The notes: generated from the letters alone by a model not told the origin. DNA of 64,000 nt from Pelodera strongyloides (GCA_036852015.1 JAANDG010000536.1:1-64000), one strand, 5' to 3'. Positions 35,201-46,325 are shown, numbered from the stretch's first letter. Program-made: numbers and translations.

Positions 35201-36231
35201 GATAGCCTAGTGGCTCACTGACTGTAACTTTATCTAAGGAAACTTTTCACTTTTATATATTAGTAATTAGTGCTGGAATGACAGTCGGGAGATGGTGGTT
35301 GCGCTTTTCGCTACTAATTATGTGCAGGGTACTTGTACTGCTGTGCGCACGCTCGTTTTTCTTTTGTTCACCATCATGTCGAATTCTACCTTCTAAGATG
35401 ATATGACGATATCGGATGATGCTAATAAATAAAGGATGTGGAATCATAGCTACCGTACCTCTCCTGTCCAATCCAAGCTCTCAATCTATTTATGTGGTCT
35501 GCCCTGTATTCCTTACCTTTAGTACCTTTAAAGCGAAATACCGGTCGGTTTTTGAAACACATCGAATACGCCAGTATTCTTGTGCAGGCAAATCGAGCTA
35601 AATTCGAGCAAATTAGCATAAATACGTAGGAGTTCAGTTGTCCACGATGCGTTTCAAAAACCAGCCGGTATTTCGCCGAGGTACCCAAGGTAAGGAATAA
35701 TTGTGGTGCAATTGTGAACGTCAGTAATTGCAGTTTGTGTGAATTGGAGGAGTGCGATCAGATGGTAGAGGTCCGAATGGATGCGGGTGTGGCAATGTTG
35801 CTCCAGAATGTGTCATTAACAATGAGAAGAAGTACAGTGGAACAAGGTGCCTTTTTAAAGTACATTCCTTCCTTTAGTCTTTAATTTCGAGAGGCTTTGC
35901 GGTGTTATTGTGTACTGTGAAACTGGCAAGAAAAGAAGCCGTGAAATTGGAATTTAAGTTTCTTATTTCCATTTTCAATATAGTATATTTATTGTTGAAA
36001 ACCGTCATGTTTCAGAGACAATTTAGACCTGACTTGGATATGTATATGTTATGGTGTAGTTTGATGTTCGACGATCCATTTATTCTCTAAAAATGCTATG
36101 TAAAAATTTGTGTACTCTTAGTTATTCTAGTATTCTTCAGCGTGCCTGGTCGGTTCATACGGATCTCTGTGTATGTCTTATGTGGATCATTTGGGTCTTC
36201 GGGATTCGTCGATTTTTCCAGACCAGACAAG
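32225..36231 (+). CDS. Partial multi-exon gene of unknown family
   Basis: Exons that look coding: 32225-32341 (phase 1 in, 1 out), 33824-33915 (2/1), 34218-34369 (1/0), 34541-34617 (0/2), 35734-35846 (2/1), 36141-36231. From 33824 to 35846 all phases agree (WRHLSGNARTDEVKAWFASG; VLGSRSPYTSYFGRSELCD; LKDILKGVRKIHLAECALQE; VRMDAGVAMLLQNVSLTMRR). Entered in phase 1, the last exon is open (CLVGSYGSLCMSYVDHLG). The 32225 exon (IKHWTLVDLSAVPLQYELNQ) looks coding too, but a phase 1-to-2 exon is missing between it and 33824, so it may belong to another gene. No start codon was found. An AATAAA hairpin cassette follows at 36260. This is the best-preserved unit of the array. Function unknown. Confidence 0.5.
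32857..33320 (+). repeat. Segmental duplication, copy 1
   Basis: Aligns with 34692-35377. Shared landmarks include gatacgtaata, gcgttgtattat, ttgactgtaattttc, gtgtctcgacattct, gcggcagggcgc or acggcagggcgc, gggagatggtggttgc and gtgcgcacgctcg. Copy 2 contains about 180 extra bases near 34970-35150. Exon 33824-33915 lies outside the repeated part. Confidence 0.8.
33486..33540. mobile_element. Solo end of TIR family C
   Basis: gcgctcgtgggcctag, then tccctgtgtgttggtgaatacggcctctg, match the inverted left end of the element at 1880-2023. No partner end found. Confidence 0.5.
33541..33710 (+). repeat. Dispersed repeat, inverted partner at 36913-37096
   Basis: Reads ctccgcgcttcgtatatatc ... aaaggcgctaccataaactg. 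The reverse complement occurs at 36913-37096, with a short extra gcgcgga repeat there. Probably two copies of an uncharacterised element. Confidence 0.75.
34692..35377 (+). repeat. Segmental duplication, copy 2
   Basis: Partner of 32857-33320. It lies in the intron between exons 34617 and 35734. Confidence 0.8.
35528..35677. mobile_element. MITE family A, copy 4, in a longer palindrome
   Basis: ttaaagcgaaataccggtc at left, ccagccggtatttcgcc at right. The flanks are also complementary: attccttacctttagtacc at about 35509 pairs with ggtacccaaggtaaggaat ending about 35700. It lies in the intron before exon 35734. Confidence 0.75.
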
Positions 36232-36259
36232 GTTTGTATTCTTTTTTTACGGTTATTGC

Positions 36260-36320
36260 CTTCCCCCAATAAAGGTTACATGGGAAGTGCTTACTGTGTA
36301 TGTATTGTTGTTGTTCATTG
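36260..36320 (+). promoter_or_regulatory. Poly(A)-site cassette with hairpin, copy 1
   Basis: cttccc (36260-36265) pairs with gggaag (36282-36287); AATAAA at 36268-36273 lies in the loop. GT-rich tgtattgttgttgttcattg follows at 36301-36320. This matches the known metazoan-type layout of AATAAA plus a downstream GU-rich element. It lies about 30 bases after the aag|gtttgtatt border of the preceding exon. Confidence 0.6.
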
Positions 36321-36674
36321 AATGTTGTGTTATGTGAGGTGGTGCGGTATGGTTCTCATACCGGGTTACGGTATGTCATCTCAATCTGTTACGTACAAAC
36401 GTTTTTGCCAGTTCTCTCGTATATGCAACTTTTTGGCGTTTAGGTCATTTGTCTCTAGCCCTTCTTGAAACTAAATTGTCTGTAATATAGTGTAAGCGGA
36501 GAACTGTACTTTTCGTTCAAGTCAGTTAGCGATCACAAGTGTCGCATTTGGTCTTCTTGAAACGACAATGTTATGTAGTTGTATGTGTGTTTCTCCGTTT
36601 AGTGGTATTCTAAGTAAAAAAAGTCGCACTTGACGGGTGTTATGAGTTAATGGTGACTTCAATGTTCGCATTAC

Positions 36675-36797
36675 AGTTGGATGGTTGTGATGTCCCCGGA
36701 CTTCATTTTGCTACGGCAACGCCAACTCCGATGTTGTGTGCTGCGTGCTCGATGGATTGTAAAGAGGCGATAGGACTAGAAATGGCTGGGAGAGGTA
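36675..36797 (+). other. Open exon-like block
   Basis: After gcattacag, open in phase 0 (DCKEAIGLEMAGR), ending before gtactg near 36797. The phase does not follow from the exon ending at 36231, so it may start another unit. It is Cys- and Met-rich; function unknown. Confidence 0.35.
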
Positions 36798-36912
36798 CTG
36801 TAGCTATATTACCTAGCTGTAGCAGTGGAATACCGTAGTGTAGTGTACACTAATGAACTATAATTTCTTTTTGCGTAGAGTTACTTTAAGAAGTTAAGTT
36901 ACTTTGATTTGA

Positions 36913-37096
36913 TTTGCAGTTTATGGTAGCGCCTTTATCATAACTGTCATTTCCTCACGTATTATTTTGGGATATCCCAAGTAGTATCGAAATGTGTAAA
37001 AGTACACAGTATCGCAATTTTCTAGTTTAGGTGAATCATCCAGATGCGCGGAGCGCGGATGCGCGGATGATACGAAGATATATACGAAGCGCGGAG
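36913..37096 (-). repeat. Dispersed repeat, inverted copy of 33541-33710
   Basis: Begins ttgcagtttatggtagcgcc and ends near atatatacgaagcgcggag. Confidence 0.75.
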
Positions 37097-37999
37097 AAGA
37101 TAAGCAAGACGGAGACCGCGGAACGTGAGCTTACACCTCAATCAAGGTTGGATATTTTCGATCGTATTTTACTTTTGGACTATTATTAAACAGTCGAAAA
37201 GTGGCAGCACGTTGTCAGTTGTCAGTCAAAAATAATAGTCTTCTCCTTTTCATAATGTGAATTTCACTCTGCTTTTTGTTAGAGTGCTTATTTATACCCG
37301 CGTTTTATGCTGATTGTTTTCCGTTTCGATGTTGCCGAAGCTGAAGCTGTCATACAATGCCTCATCTGGTTAAAAAAGGTTAAATCTTGAACTGCTATTG
37401 CACTTGTCCTATAGATCCATTGACATGTAGCTTAAGCCAGGTCTTTATGCCTTAGGATTTGGCTGTTTTAGGAATTCAGACTTTGTCATTGTAGGCCACA
37501 TTGAACAACGAGTATTGTCAGTCCACGTGGAAACTTCAATTGCGCTATAGGAATGTGGATACCTGGATGCTGCTATACTAGGTAAGGTTCAGCTTATGGA
37601 GTGAGGAGTGATATGTAACCTTTTCTCTACTTACTGAATAAGACTACACATGGAAGTGTTATATGGTGGCCTACTGAAGATGGTTAAGATAGTTTGTTGG
37701 ATGTTAGTGCTTTTTTCGTCAGTGTCAGAATCTGGAGTATTCTTCAATTGTGACTGTTTATCGCAGTCGTCCATGCTTATCTGGATCAAGATTGCGTTGG
37801 ATTACATTGGATTACGTTGAGCTTCTAGAACATTTTAGTTTTGTACACACTGGTGACACTGGCCCCGTTCCCCTTACTAGGAAGGTTCCATATGATCGAT
37901 CTTATAACCCCTTACACATTACAGTGTCCTTCACGGTTGGCCGGTGTTCGTTGATGTCTCTGTCTGTCATCTAATGAGGTTCTTGGAATTTGGATTCAG

Positions 38000-38139
38000 T
38001 GCGCGTGTTGAATGTCGTGCTACTATTCGCCGATCTTTGTCTCCAGTCAAGGTTTGTATTCTGATTTTGTTATTTTGTTTGTCCTTCCCCTAATAAAGGT
38101 TTCATGGGAAGTGATGGTGTATTCTTTGTTGTTCATTGG
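38000..38139 (+). promoter_or_regulatory. Short exon-like block plus poly(A)-site cassette, copy 2
   Basis: Block 38000-38051 (after ggattcag, open in phase 2 to 0, ARVECRATIRRSLSPVK) ends caag|gtttgtatt. The hairpin cttccc 38084-38089 / gggaag 38106-38111 holds AATAAA at 38092-38097. GT-rich ttgttgttcattgg follows at about 38126. Confidence 0.55.
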
Positions 38140-38382
38140 ACCTTGCGTTATACGATAGGTTCGTTCAGTCTCCCAATCAGTTATGTGTTGCGCAGTACTT
38201 GCACGTTTTCGATTTTATTTCTTGCTCATGAGTGTGATTACACGAGTGCAGGCGACTGTTAGACTTGTCGAGAATGGGACTAAGACTAATCATTTTCCAA
38301 TAAATCTACAAGATATGGGCACAAAAACATAGAATTCAAATTCACGTTACACTACAATTGACAAGACGGAGGGAGGTAGAAA

Positions 38383-38573
38383 TTAAAGCGAAATAACGGC
38401 CTGTTCTTGAAACGCATTGTGGTCAGCCGCATTTTGTGCATCATTTGCAAATAAGCACAATTTAGAATAAAAAAATCGACCCTAACTCCCCAACTCGACC
38501 TCACTCATCATAAATAGATAAGAATGCAGTTGTCCACGGTGTGTTTCAAAATCCGGTGGCTATTTTTCTTTAA
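38383..38573. mobile_element. MITE family A, copy 5 (diverged)
   Basis: ttaaagcgaaataacggcc at left; gtggctatttttctttaa at right. Both TTAA ends are present. Confidence 0.7.
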
Positions 38574-39430
38574 ATTAAACGTGAAGATCTCGATGTTTCA
38601 GTACGTGTACAAGGCGCGGCTCATTTACAACTTGGACGATGAGATTTTTGGGATCGTTTTGTTCAAAGGACTTATTCTGAAATCGGATGGGGTGGTCATG
38701 ATATTCATCACGTTCTTTTGTTAATCAGGCATTGTTCTTTCTTATTCTTATTCAGTCATATCTGTGCTTTTGTGTGAAGTAACTAGCCGCAGTAAATAAA
38801 AAAAAATGTGTGATGTTTGTATGTATAAATGGTGTTTCTAGAGTGGGTCATTCACACACAGAATTGAAGTTATAATGAGAAGTCAAAGTTTTTTTGGGAG
38901 TTTTTGTAGTTTGAGGCCTTTGTAACACTGTAATTTGTTCATGATACGGTAATTATGGGGATTTAGCTTACAGTAGTATGTGTGATGTTTGATCATGTTT
39001 CAGAAACGATGATTGAAGCTGTACTTATGGATGGTTCATGGTTTGCGTTTTGAAGCGCCATTAATTGGTAAGTACATAATGCGGTTTGATGTTTTGTTTG
39101 TTATACTCTGTTGTGCCGAAGTTCAATTGTTAGGTAATTTTAAGAGCTCTTTTGTTATAACAGAATGAAAGTTTATTGCCTTCCATGATGATGATACTTG
39201 TTTTTTTTTAACTTTAAATTGTTCTGTTAATTCAGTTCAAGTTCACTTAGTTTTTGTGTAACTACCAATATTCCCAAGTTACTAAGCAACTTACAATGGA
39301 TTCTCATTTATGTATGCAACTTTTTACCAGTCGTGAGCTCTTATATTGCACAAGAGTTAAGTACAGTGTTTGAAGACCCGGTGGCTCAAAATCACAAAAA
39401 AAAAATTTGTCGTATTGCGCCATGTTTCAG
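38574..39430. other. Stretch with one exon-like block and no intact gene
   Basis: A catgtttcag acceptor at about 39000 precedes a block open for 16 codons (ETMIEAVLMDGSWFAF), then TGA before the gtaagt donor near 39069. It aligns in frame with the open exon at 46810-46906 (ETIEGAARLRAITLAL). Confidence 0.35.
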
Positions 39431-39509
39431 AGACGATGTAAGAGGAGAAGCCACTGAATATAAACTGCTCAACGAGTTGAATTCCGACTAAATCGGGTAC
39501 CAAGTAACG
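39431..39509 (+). other. Exon-like module, QIQ-type, broken
   Basis: After catgtttcag; entered in phase 2 it reads DDVRGEATEYKLLNELNSD, then TAA. It shares borders with 40046 (gtaacg|gta at the 3' side). Probably a pseudo-exon. Confidence 0.35.
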
Positions 39510-40045
39510 GTAGGTGTAATTTCGTACGACGAAATGTGCTTCTTGTCTGTCTTGTACTATATAAAGAGAATAATAATTATAAGTGTTGCATATGCATTGT
39601 ATATTTGTTGCCATGAACTTGGCATAGTATAATTTTTGTTTTGCCCCACGGGCATTTTGTTTGTTATACTTGTTTGGACTACGTGCAGATTTCAGATTCA
39701 AATACGAAGGGCGAAGTTTTTGGCTTGCCGGTCGATCAAGGTTTCTTGACTTCTTGACAGAGTGACTACTGGATACTGATTGAGGGTCAGCTTTGGCGGT
39801 TAGTTAGTAATTTGTTAATTTGAAGTTGTTTTTAGCCTTTGTACCATCGTACCATGTAACCAATGTGTTGTGGGATAGTGTTGAATTAACAAATTCCTAA
39901 TAGAGCAAACGCGGGTCGATGGAACATTTTTTGAAAGGGGAGGGATGTGTTATTATATTGTTGAAGCGACATGTACGTTGTACGTATTTAAAGACCTCAA
40001 AATCAGCGAATGAGAAAAAAAATTGCCGCATAGTGCCATTTTCAG

Positions 40046-40153
40046 ATGCTGTGTAAGAGGTGGGAAGAGTAGCCACGTGAATCTTTGGATCTCAGTCTCA
40101 TGTGGTCTGCAAATTCAGTTGGAACGTTTCCGCTGCATCTACCGCAATACCAG
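40046..40153 (+). other. Exon-like module, QIQ-type, open
   Basis: After gccattttcag; open in phase 2 (GLQIQLERFRCIYRNT) up to a gtaacg donor. It shares Q-I-Q-x-(x)-F/E spacing with 40800-40894 and 47746-47865. Confidence 0.4.
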
Positions 40154-40799
40154 GTAACGGTAAGCGTATGCTTTCATTTGGTTTGTATGTTTGTTATTGT
40201 GTACTACAATTTGTATGTTGGGTTTATTTATAATTGCCTACACCTTGCATAAGTAGTGTGTACTTTTTGTCATATATGTTGAGCTAGTGACCTTGCAGGT
40301 CATCGCTTTGTGGGTCCGGAAATAGTTCTCGTTATTTGTTATAAACGTTTTGTACATTCAGCTTAAAGTACGGAGAGATTTTGGCTGCCCATTTCTCTTG
40401 CTGTCCGGTTGATCAAGGGTGACTAAACTGAGTGAGGATTCAGGATCACCTTTGTCGGTTAGTTTATTTAATATATATCCGTTCATTCGATGTTGTTTTT
40501 TGTATTTGTACTGACATGACACCGACTTGTGGTGCAAGTCCTTTTTCTATCTGTAGACGTTCGTGTGGTCAACCTTACGGGTTTGAATTTTACGGGCCAT
40601 GTGTTACGTAACACGAGTACAGCGCGAGACTCACTTCTTTGTCTTTTGTTTCGTAATTCCGATCTCAGTTCGAGTTCTAACTATATGTATTTTAACTTGT
40701 GTTCTGTTATTAGCCCTTTTTGCATTAATATTTAATTTCAAGTTGGGTTTTCCTGAGTGTTAAACCGTAGACCGTAACTCAAAGTAAACTTGACTTCAG

Positions 40800-42117
40800 A
40801 GTTGTGCTTGTTTGGATCACGTCTGGGTTCAAATGCAACCGAAATTCAATTCGAAGTAGTCGCTCACGTGACCATGCAATACGTTCACTCGAATGTAAGT
40901 CCTTCTAAAATGTATAACTTTTTTACTCTTTGTAATACCGCGGATGTACCTGTTACTTAGACTGTTGGCTGGTTCCTTTTGTACGGGTAATTTTCTAATA
41001 TCCTAATAAGTTCCGGGTTGTGGTAATAACTTCGCGTTTTGCTACTGTAAGCGCTGTGGTGTTTTGGTGAAACAACTTGTTGGTAGGTATTTAGATGTGA
41101 TATGATTTCTTATTGTGGTTTAGTTTATACGTGTATTTGATGATCGCCTTTTTTCAGAAGCTACATGAGATGAGAGTTATTCAATACGTTAGAAAAAGGA
41201 AAAGGACTCCGCATCCATTGTTCTGAATTTTCAAGTTACCTGTTTATGTATGTGGTCTCGGTCTCTTCCGTGTCGTGGTTTATCTTTCACGGTAAGTATT
41301 TTCAAATTCCTATTGGATAAACAAAGTAACAACGAGGAACCAAATATGGTCGTTTTCACGAGGGCCGGATAACCACTGCGCTTCTTTTTACATAGCGTAA
41401 GGGTAGTTGTTTTCAGAGTAATATTGTAATTTAGGCCAGTTATGCCACATATGATGTGTCATTATACCTTTAACTGTTCTTACTTATTCTTAACATATGT
41501 TGGTAACAGTAACAGTGTGTTTTCAGCGCTGGCGTGCATCATCTATTAGCGTCAGCTAAGTACCTCGATGTTCGAAGACCGCAATGTTTCAGCAGTTCGA
41601 CATTAGAAGGCACATTTGAGGGACACTGTTCGGTACTTGGCACTGATGATGAGGAGGTCATACAACGCCATCGTTGTTCATTACCACCCACGTTTGGTAG
41701 GTGTCTACGTAATTTCAATGCAAACCACTTGTGTCTTGCAATTAGGTAAATGTCGACTAAGTTTTCTTTCGATTATGACACAACTTTATTCACCTACTTG
41801 GGTCACATGGTTACATTGCGGGGGTCTTATTGTGAACATCGTTATCGTGCTGGTGTCTTCTCCAATTCAAATCATAATAAGTGGGATAATCAAAGTGTTT
41901 TGTATCACTTTTACGCCAAGATATGATGTTTGAACACTACCTGGGATTATTATCGCAGTACGCGTTTATATAAGTAATTTACAGTGCGGACTGCTTCTAT
42001 CGGGATCGGTTTGGTGCGCTGCGAAAGTGCGAACTCGAGGATGGAGTTCTGTAGTATGGATTTGCGTGGCATGTCGCCGACGAATAGAAGAGCCCATTTG
42101 GAAGCCATAGTAGAAAG
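40800..42117 (+). CDS. Partial small gene of the array, unknown family
   Basis: Phase-compatible exons: 40800-40894 (1/0; SNATEIQFEVVAHVTMQYVH), 41236-41291 (0/2; LPVYVCGLGLFRVVVYLS, hydrophobic, possible membrane or signal segment), 41527-41696 (2/1; LLASAKYLDVRRPQCFSSS, then GTDDEEVIQRH), 41985-42117 (1/2; SIGIGLVRCESANSRMEFC, MSPTNRRAHLEAIVE). The 170-base exon open throughout is the strongest coding signal in this stretch. Alternatively, 40894 splices to the stronger acceptor before 41159 (KLHEMRVIQYVRKRKRTPH), which ends in TGA at 41224-41226; then 41527 would belong to the next unit. No start codon found. Confidence 0.45.
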
Positions 42118-42439
42118 GTAATTGTTTCAAGTTATCATTGTTTGTGATATGTTGGCAGATTTCTTTCTTACTCATTTATTAAGTATTCATTCTTTGTGTA
42201 CTTGCCAGTTTCATGCATGATGAGGTTGAGTTGTCTTGTTACACATTTTGTAGAATAATCTTATTATATAAAGTTGGGAGCTTTGTTTGTTTGTTTGTTC
42301 GTTTGTTTGAGTGTACGTTTGGATGATGTGCGTTACGCTCAGGTTGTAGGATTGGTTCAGTAGTTCACGTTCCCGTGCACTGAGCCATCTCACTTCCCGA
42401 GCGCCCCTCTCACAAATGTCCAAAAAAGGCTGCATATGT

Positions 42440-43085
42440 GGAATATGTGTGGTGTATCGTTCGGGCGTTTCTGCGGCACAAAGGGTTCAAAGAACACTCA
42501 CGGCACAAAATTCAAAGAACGACCAATTTTGAAAACTTGAAATCACGCTTTTCAATGCTTTATTTACTCTTATTTTACAAAAATTTTCCATTGCCTTTCA
42601 ACGTGAGAATTATCCTCACCTTGAGCTACCTACGAGAATCCAGCCCTGAGCTACGCACTCGCAGACTGCATATACTCACCAAGGGTCAGAGGCGTATGAG
42701 CAGAGAGTTTAAAGAACACCCCCACTCCATCAGCAACGCCATTGCGGATGGCTCACACGAATGCCACACAAAAGGTTGCATTATACTCCAAGGAAGCGGA
42801 GTATCGGCCGAGCGATAATGTTCAAGGAACATCCACTTGCTGTGCAACGCCATTGTGGAGCGCTCACATGAGCACCACACAAAAGTTTGCATGTACACCA
42901 AGGGCGCGGAGTACATGCCGAGCGATAGAGTTCAAAGAACACCTACTGCAGGGCACCTCCCCTGCGGAACGCCCAGTGAACGCTACAAAGGCTGCCATAT
43001 ACAGAATGCTTGCGGGGTATCGTTCGAGCGATTGTGCGGCAAGTAGGCCGAGATCCCTGTTCCATGCAATTCAAGAAGCATATTC
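42440..43085 (+). repeat. GC-richer tandem repeat of about 125 bases, stop-poor
   Basis: Words such as ttcaaagaacac, gagcgata, caacgccatt, gctcaca-gaa/agcacc and cacaaaag-ttgca recur at about 125-base spacing, clearest at 42690-42960. Two long overlapping frames (42438-42818 and 42742-43095) cross the block, encoding repeats such as ...SHEHHTKVCMYTKGAEYMPS. Codon and base use differ from the surroundings. It could be a coding repeat domain or a satellite that happens to lack stops. Confidence 0.6.
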
Positions 43086-43158
43086 GCAATTATAATAATT
43101 CCCTGTCAATGGCATCGATGTGTGCTCAACTTGATGTTCCCCGTGGCGCCGGTCCTTA

Positions 43159-44175
43159 TTTAGGAGGAATATAGTCAACAGAAACTAAGTTCTATCCCCG
43201 TGTTTGATATTGGTGTAGGTTTCAAAAGGAAAATAACAAAAGTGAAACCATTTCCTTCAGACAAATGTTTGCTTCTAACTTATATAGCCCAGCGAAACAT
43301 TGCGACGTATCATCCAGGCACATTCCTTTTTTTTTAGGATTTGAAATTTTTTCGATATTGTAGAGTCCAGCAAGTTGCAGACAATTTAGGAGAAATATAG
43401 TCAACAGAAACTAAGTTCTATCCCCGTGTTTGATATTGGTGTAGGTTTCAAAAGGAAAATAACAAAAGTGAAACCATTTCCTTCGAATAAATGTTTGCTT
43501 CTAACTTATATAGCCCAGCGAAATATTGCGACGGATCATCCAGGCACATTCCTTTTTTTAGGTTTTGAAATTTTTTCGATATTGTAGAGTCCAGCAAGTT
43601 GCAGACAATTTAGGAGAAATATAGTCAACAGAAACTAAGTTCTATCCCCGTGTTTGATATTGGTGTAGATTTCAAAAGGAAAATAACAAAAGCGAAACCA
43701 TTTCCTTCGGATAAATGTTTGCTTCTAACTTATATAGCCCAGCGAAACATTGCGACGTATCATCCAGGCACTTATTCCTTTTTTTTAGGATTTGAAATTT
43801 TTTCGATATTGTAGAGTCCAGCAAGTTGCAGACAATTTAGGAGGAATATAGTCAACAGAAACTAAGTTCTAACCCGTGTTCAATATTGGTATGGGTTTCA
43901 AAAAGAAAAAGAAAGACTGGAGACTCTTTGGATAGAAATGTTTCCTCCTAACTTATATAGCCCAGAGAAACATTGCGGCGTATCAGCCACGCGATATTAA
44001 GCTGCTTTTAGGCTTTGGCAATTTTTTCGATGTCCTAGAGTAGAGCAAGTTGCAGACAATTTAGGAGAAATATAGTCAACAGAAACTAAGTTCTTTCCCC
44101 AGGAAACTATTCTTGCGAGAAAGAGTTGCCTCTACTTATAGATATAGCCCAGTGAAACATAGCGACCATCAGCGA
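43159..44175 (+). repeat. Satellite: five copies of a 224-227 base unit
   Basis: Copies begin tttaggag at about 43159, 43385, 43609, 43836 and 44060. The unit contains aatatagtcaacagaaacta, gtgtttgatattggtgtag and cttatatagcccag. The first three are nearly identical, the fourth diverged, and the fifth has an internal deletion. Non-coding. Confidence 0.92.
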
Positions 44176-44320
44176 ATATTGGAAAGACGCCTCAGGCGGC
44201 GGTAGCCGACTGGTACAGTATAAAGATGTAGATCTAGGCTTTTGGAGAGTGTTCGGAATAGGAAATGGGAATTGGAGTGTTTTGATTTAGTTAGGTTGGA
44301 TTATATGCCATATTATTCAG

Positions 44321-44420
44321 ACTATCTGACTATCGAATGGAACTGGCTGTCATCTTATTGCAAAATTTGGACCTCAGTGCCCTGTGGCCGTGCGTCGATG
44401 TCACCGTCAGACAAAGCAAG
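44321..44420 (+). other. Exon-like module, LLQN-type, open
   Basis: After tattattcag; open from phase 2 to 0 (LSDYRMELAVILLQNLDLSA, then WPCVDVTVRQSK). RMxxxVxxLLQN resembles RMDAGVAMLLQN of exon 35734-35846. Ends caag|gtttgtatt and is followed by a poly(A) cassette. Likely a real coding exon of the array family. Confidence 0.5.
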
Positions 44421-44445
44421 GTTTGTATTATCTTTATCTGTCTAC

Positions 44446-44505
44446 AACTTCCCCCGAATAAATGTTTACTGGGAAGTTGGTGTTGATACGTGTCTTGTTT
44501 TTTGT
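44446..44505 (+). promoter_or_regulatory. Poly(A)-site cassette with hairpin, copy 3
   Basis: aacttccc 44446-44453 pairs with gggaagtt 44471-44478; AATAAA at 44457-44462 lies in the loop. GT-rich gtgttgatacgtgtcttg follows. Confidence 0.6.
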
Positions 44506-46148
44506 CCATTTGTACATTTCACCTTTCACCACAGCACTACCTTACACCATAGTACACCGTTGTGCACATTTGACCATGCACCACTTGACCGCCACGTTTA
44601 ACCGAATTTGTATCATGTAGGGTGTCCAAGTATTGATTCTCCGAGCAATTTATGTGTAATCAAAAGGTTACCCCCAAGAAACCATCCACAACGGTTCTGA
44701 TTAGCGTATGAATGCTATGTAGGAAGGGTTGGGGGAACGGCGTTCCTGTTTTGTATTTCTTGTTGGATATGTATACAACTTGTATTTTGCATAGTGTCTT
44801 TCGATTATTGTCCTAGGGTATTCGCCGTGCGGTGAGCTGTTTCATTTGACTTCCATATAGCTAGTCGCATATGAGTTGTAATGACTTCTATACGGGATGT
44901 CCTTTTTCTCGGAGCTTGTGAAGTTGTTGTGTATGTGATATTTTCAAAAGCATAAAGGTGGTATATTACGTAATGGTAGAAATCACATTAAACTTTGTTT
45001 TATTTTATAACGCAATTGCATTTTAGTACTGTCTTTTGGTTTATTCATACATTTACTTGGGGGAGTCCGTTCGTGTTTCCAAAGAGACGGCAACTTTGTT
45101 TTTTACAGTACCTTCTGCCATAACGTCGTTAGCGGTTTGAAGGATTAGAAAGTCTGCATCTCTTTTCTGGAATCGGAATGTAAGCTCTTACTTCTTACAC
45201 GTGATCTTGAATGTACAGCCAACGTTCTTTGTCATTGTCATTGCTTTTGTTGTTTGTTCGACTGGATATTTGACTTGCATAATAGTTATAGTACGCATGC
45301 CACGTTTCCGTACTGTTGTGAAGTGTTGATAGTTGGGATGAAGTGTGTTATGTCACATTGTTGCTCAACAACGAGAAATTTATTACCAAATGGGTGTTTT
45401 ATACAAGTGCTGTGGATACATACTGTATTTGAATATCGGCAAATTGTCATGTTTCAGAAGAAGCTACACATGAGATGATAGGACGAGTGTTTGTGCTATG
45501 ATTGAACTATGTTCAGTTGTTCAGTCAGGATGATGCATCCTCTTCAAATGGCCCGTTCAATATTGTCGTCACTGGAACCCACATGTGTTCTATGTATGAA
45601 TGGTGGGTATTTTCACTTATAAATTTGGTGCGATATTTGCCACATGTGCTCAAGTTATCTATTTCAAGATTTGCGAAATAATGTAAGCAGGAAGCAAGGT
45701 TCAGAAAAGTTTGTTGATGTCTTCTGGACGCAGGCAAACTGCGTGCAGCATGCTTTTAATCTGTGTTTTTGTCTTAGCAGTTACTCGAATATATGATTAA
45801 TTTTAGTTAGGATCAACCTGTAAGCAATATAAGGAATTGTAAATGTAGAGAGTGTAAAAATAAAATAAAAAGGTTCATTTCATTGTGTTTTACTGTGTTT
45901 ATTATCCTCAAGGAGGCGGCATGTCAGATTTTCCATAACTTTCTGTATGTTCTTGTTGAAGCAGTTGGCCTATCTGTATATGAGTAATGATCCAGACTTG
46001 GCCTAACTTGTGATAAATTGCGACTGTATAACTTGAGGCATGACTTATTTGAAGTTAGAGTGTTATCAGCAAACACCATTGTAGCCACTAAGTAAGGAAT
46101 TTGAAGAACGGCTTGTTTCAGTTCAAGGACAATATAAGTCGCTGTGCA

Positions 46149-46325
46149 CTTTTGGTTTGATGAAGATCTCGAGGAGGAGTTGTCGAACAGTGATGGTGAG
46201 GCGCATTGCATTGGATCTTGGAACGTCGCTGTCACAGTCAAGGTTTGCACTCGGATATTTTTGTACAACTTTCCCCAATAAAGGTTTTCTGGAAAGTTTC
46301 GCTTGGTGTGTTGTTGTTCACTTGT
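46149..46325 (+). promoter_or_regulatory. Exon-like block plus poly(A)-site cassette, copy 4
   Basis: The block ending at 46242 has an open acidic frame (FDEDLEEELSNSDGEAHC ... WNVAVTVK), but an upstream stop requires a weak internal acceptor. Hairpin aactttcc 46267-46274 / ggaaagtt 46291-46298 holds AATAAA at 46277-46282. GT-rich tggtgtgttgttgttcac follows. The stem differs from copies 1-3 by a paired substitution. Confidence 0.6.

Noticed and set aside
43159..44175. CRISPR-like array
   Set aside because: The repeats are 225-base tandem copies without short repeats and unique spacers, in a eukaryotic context.
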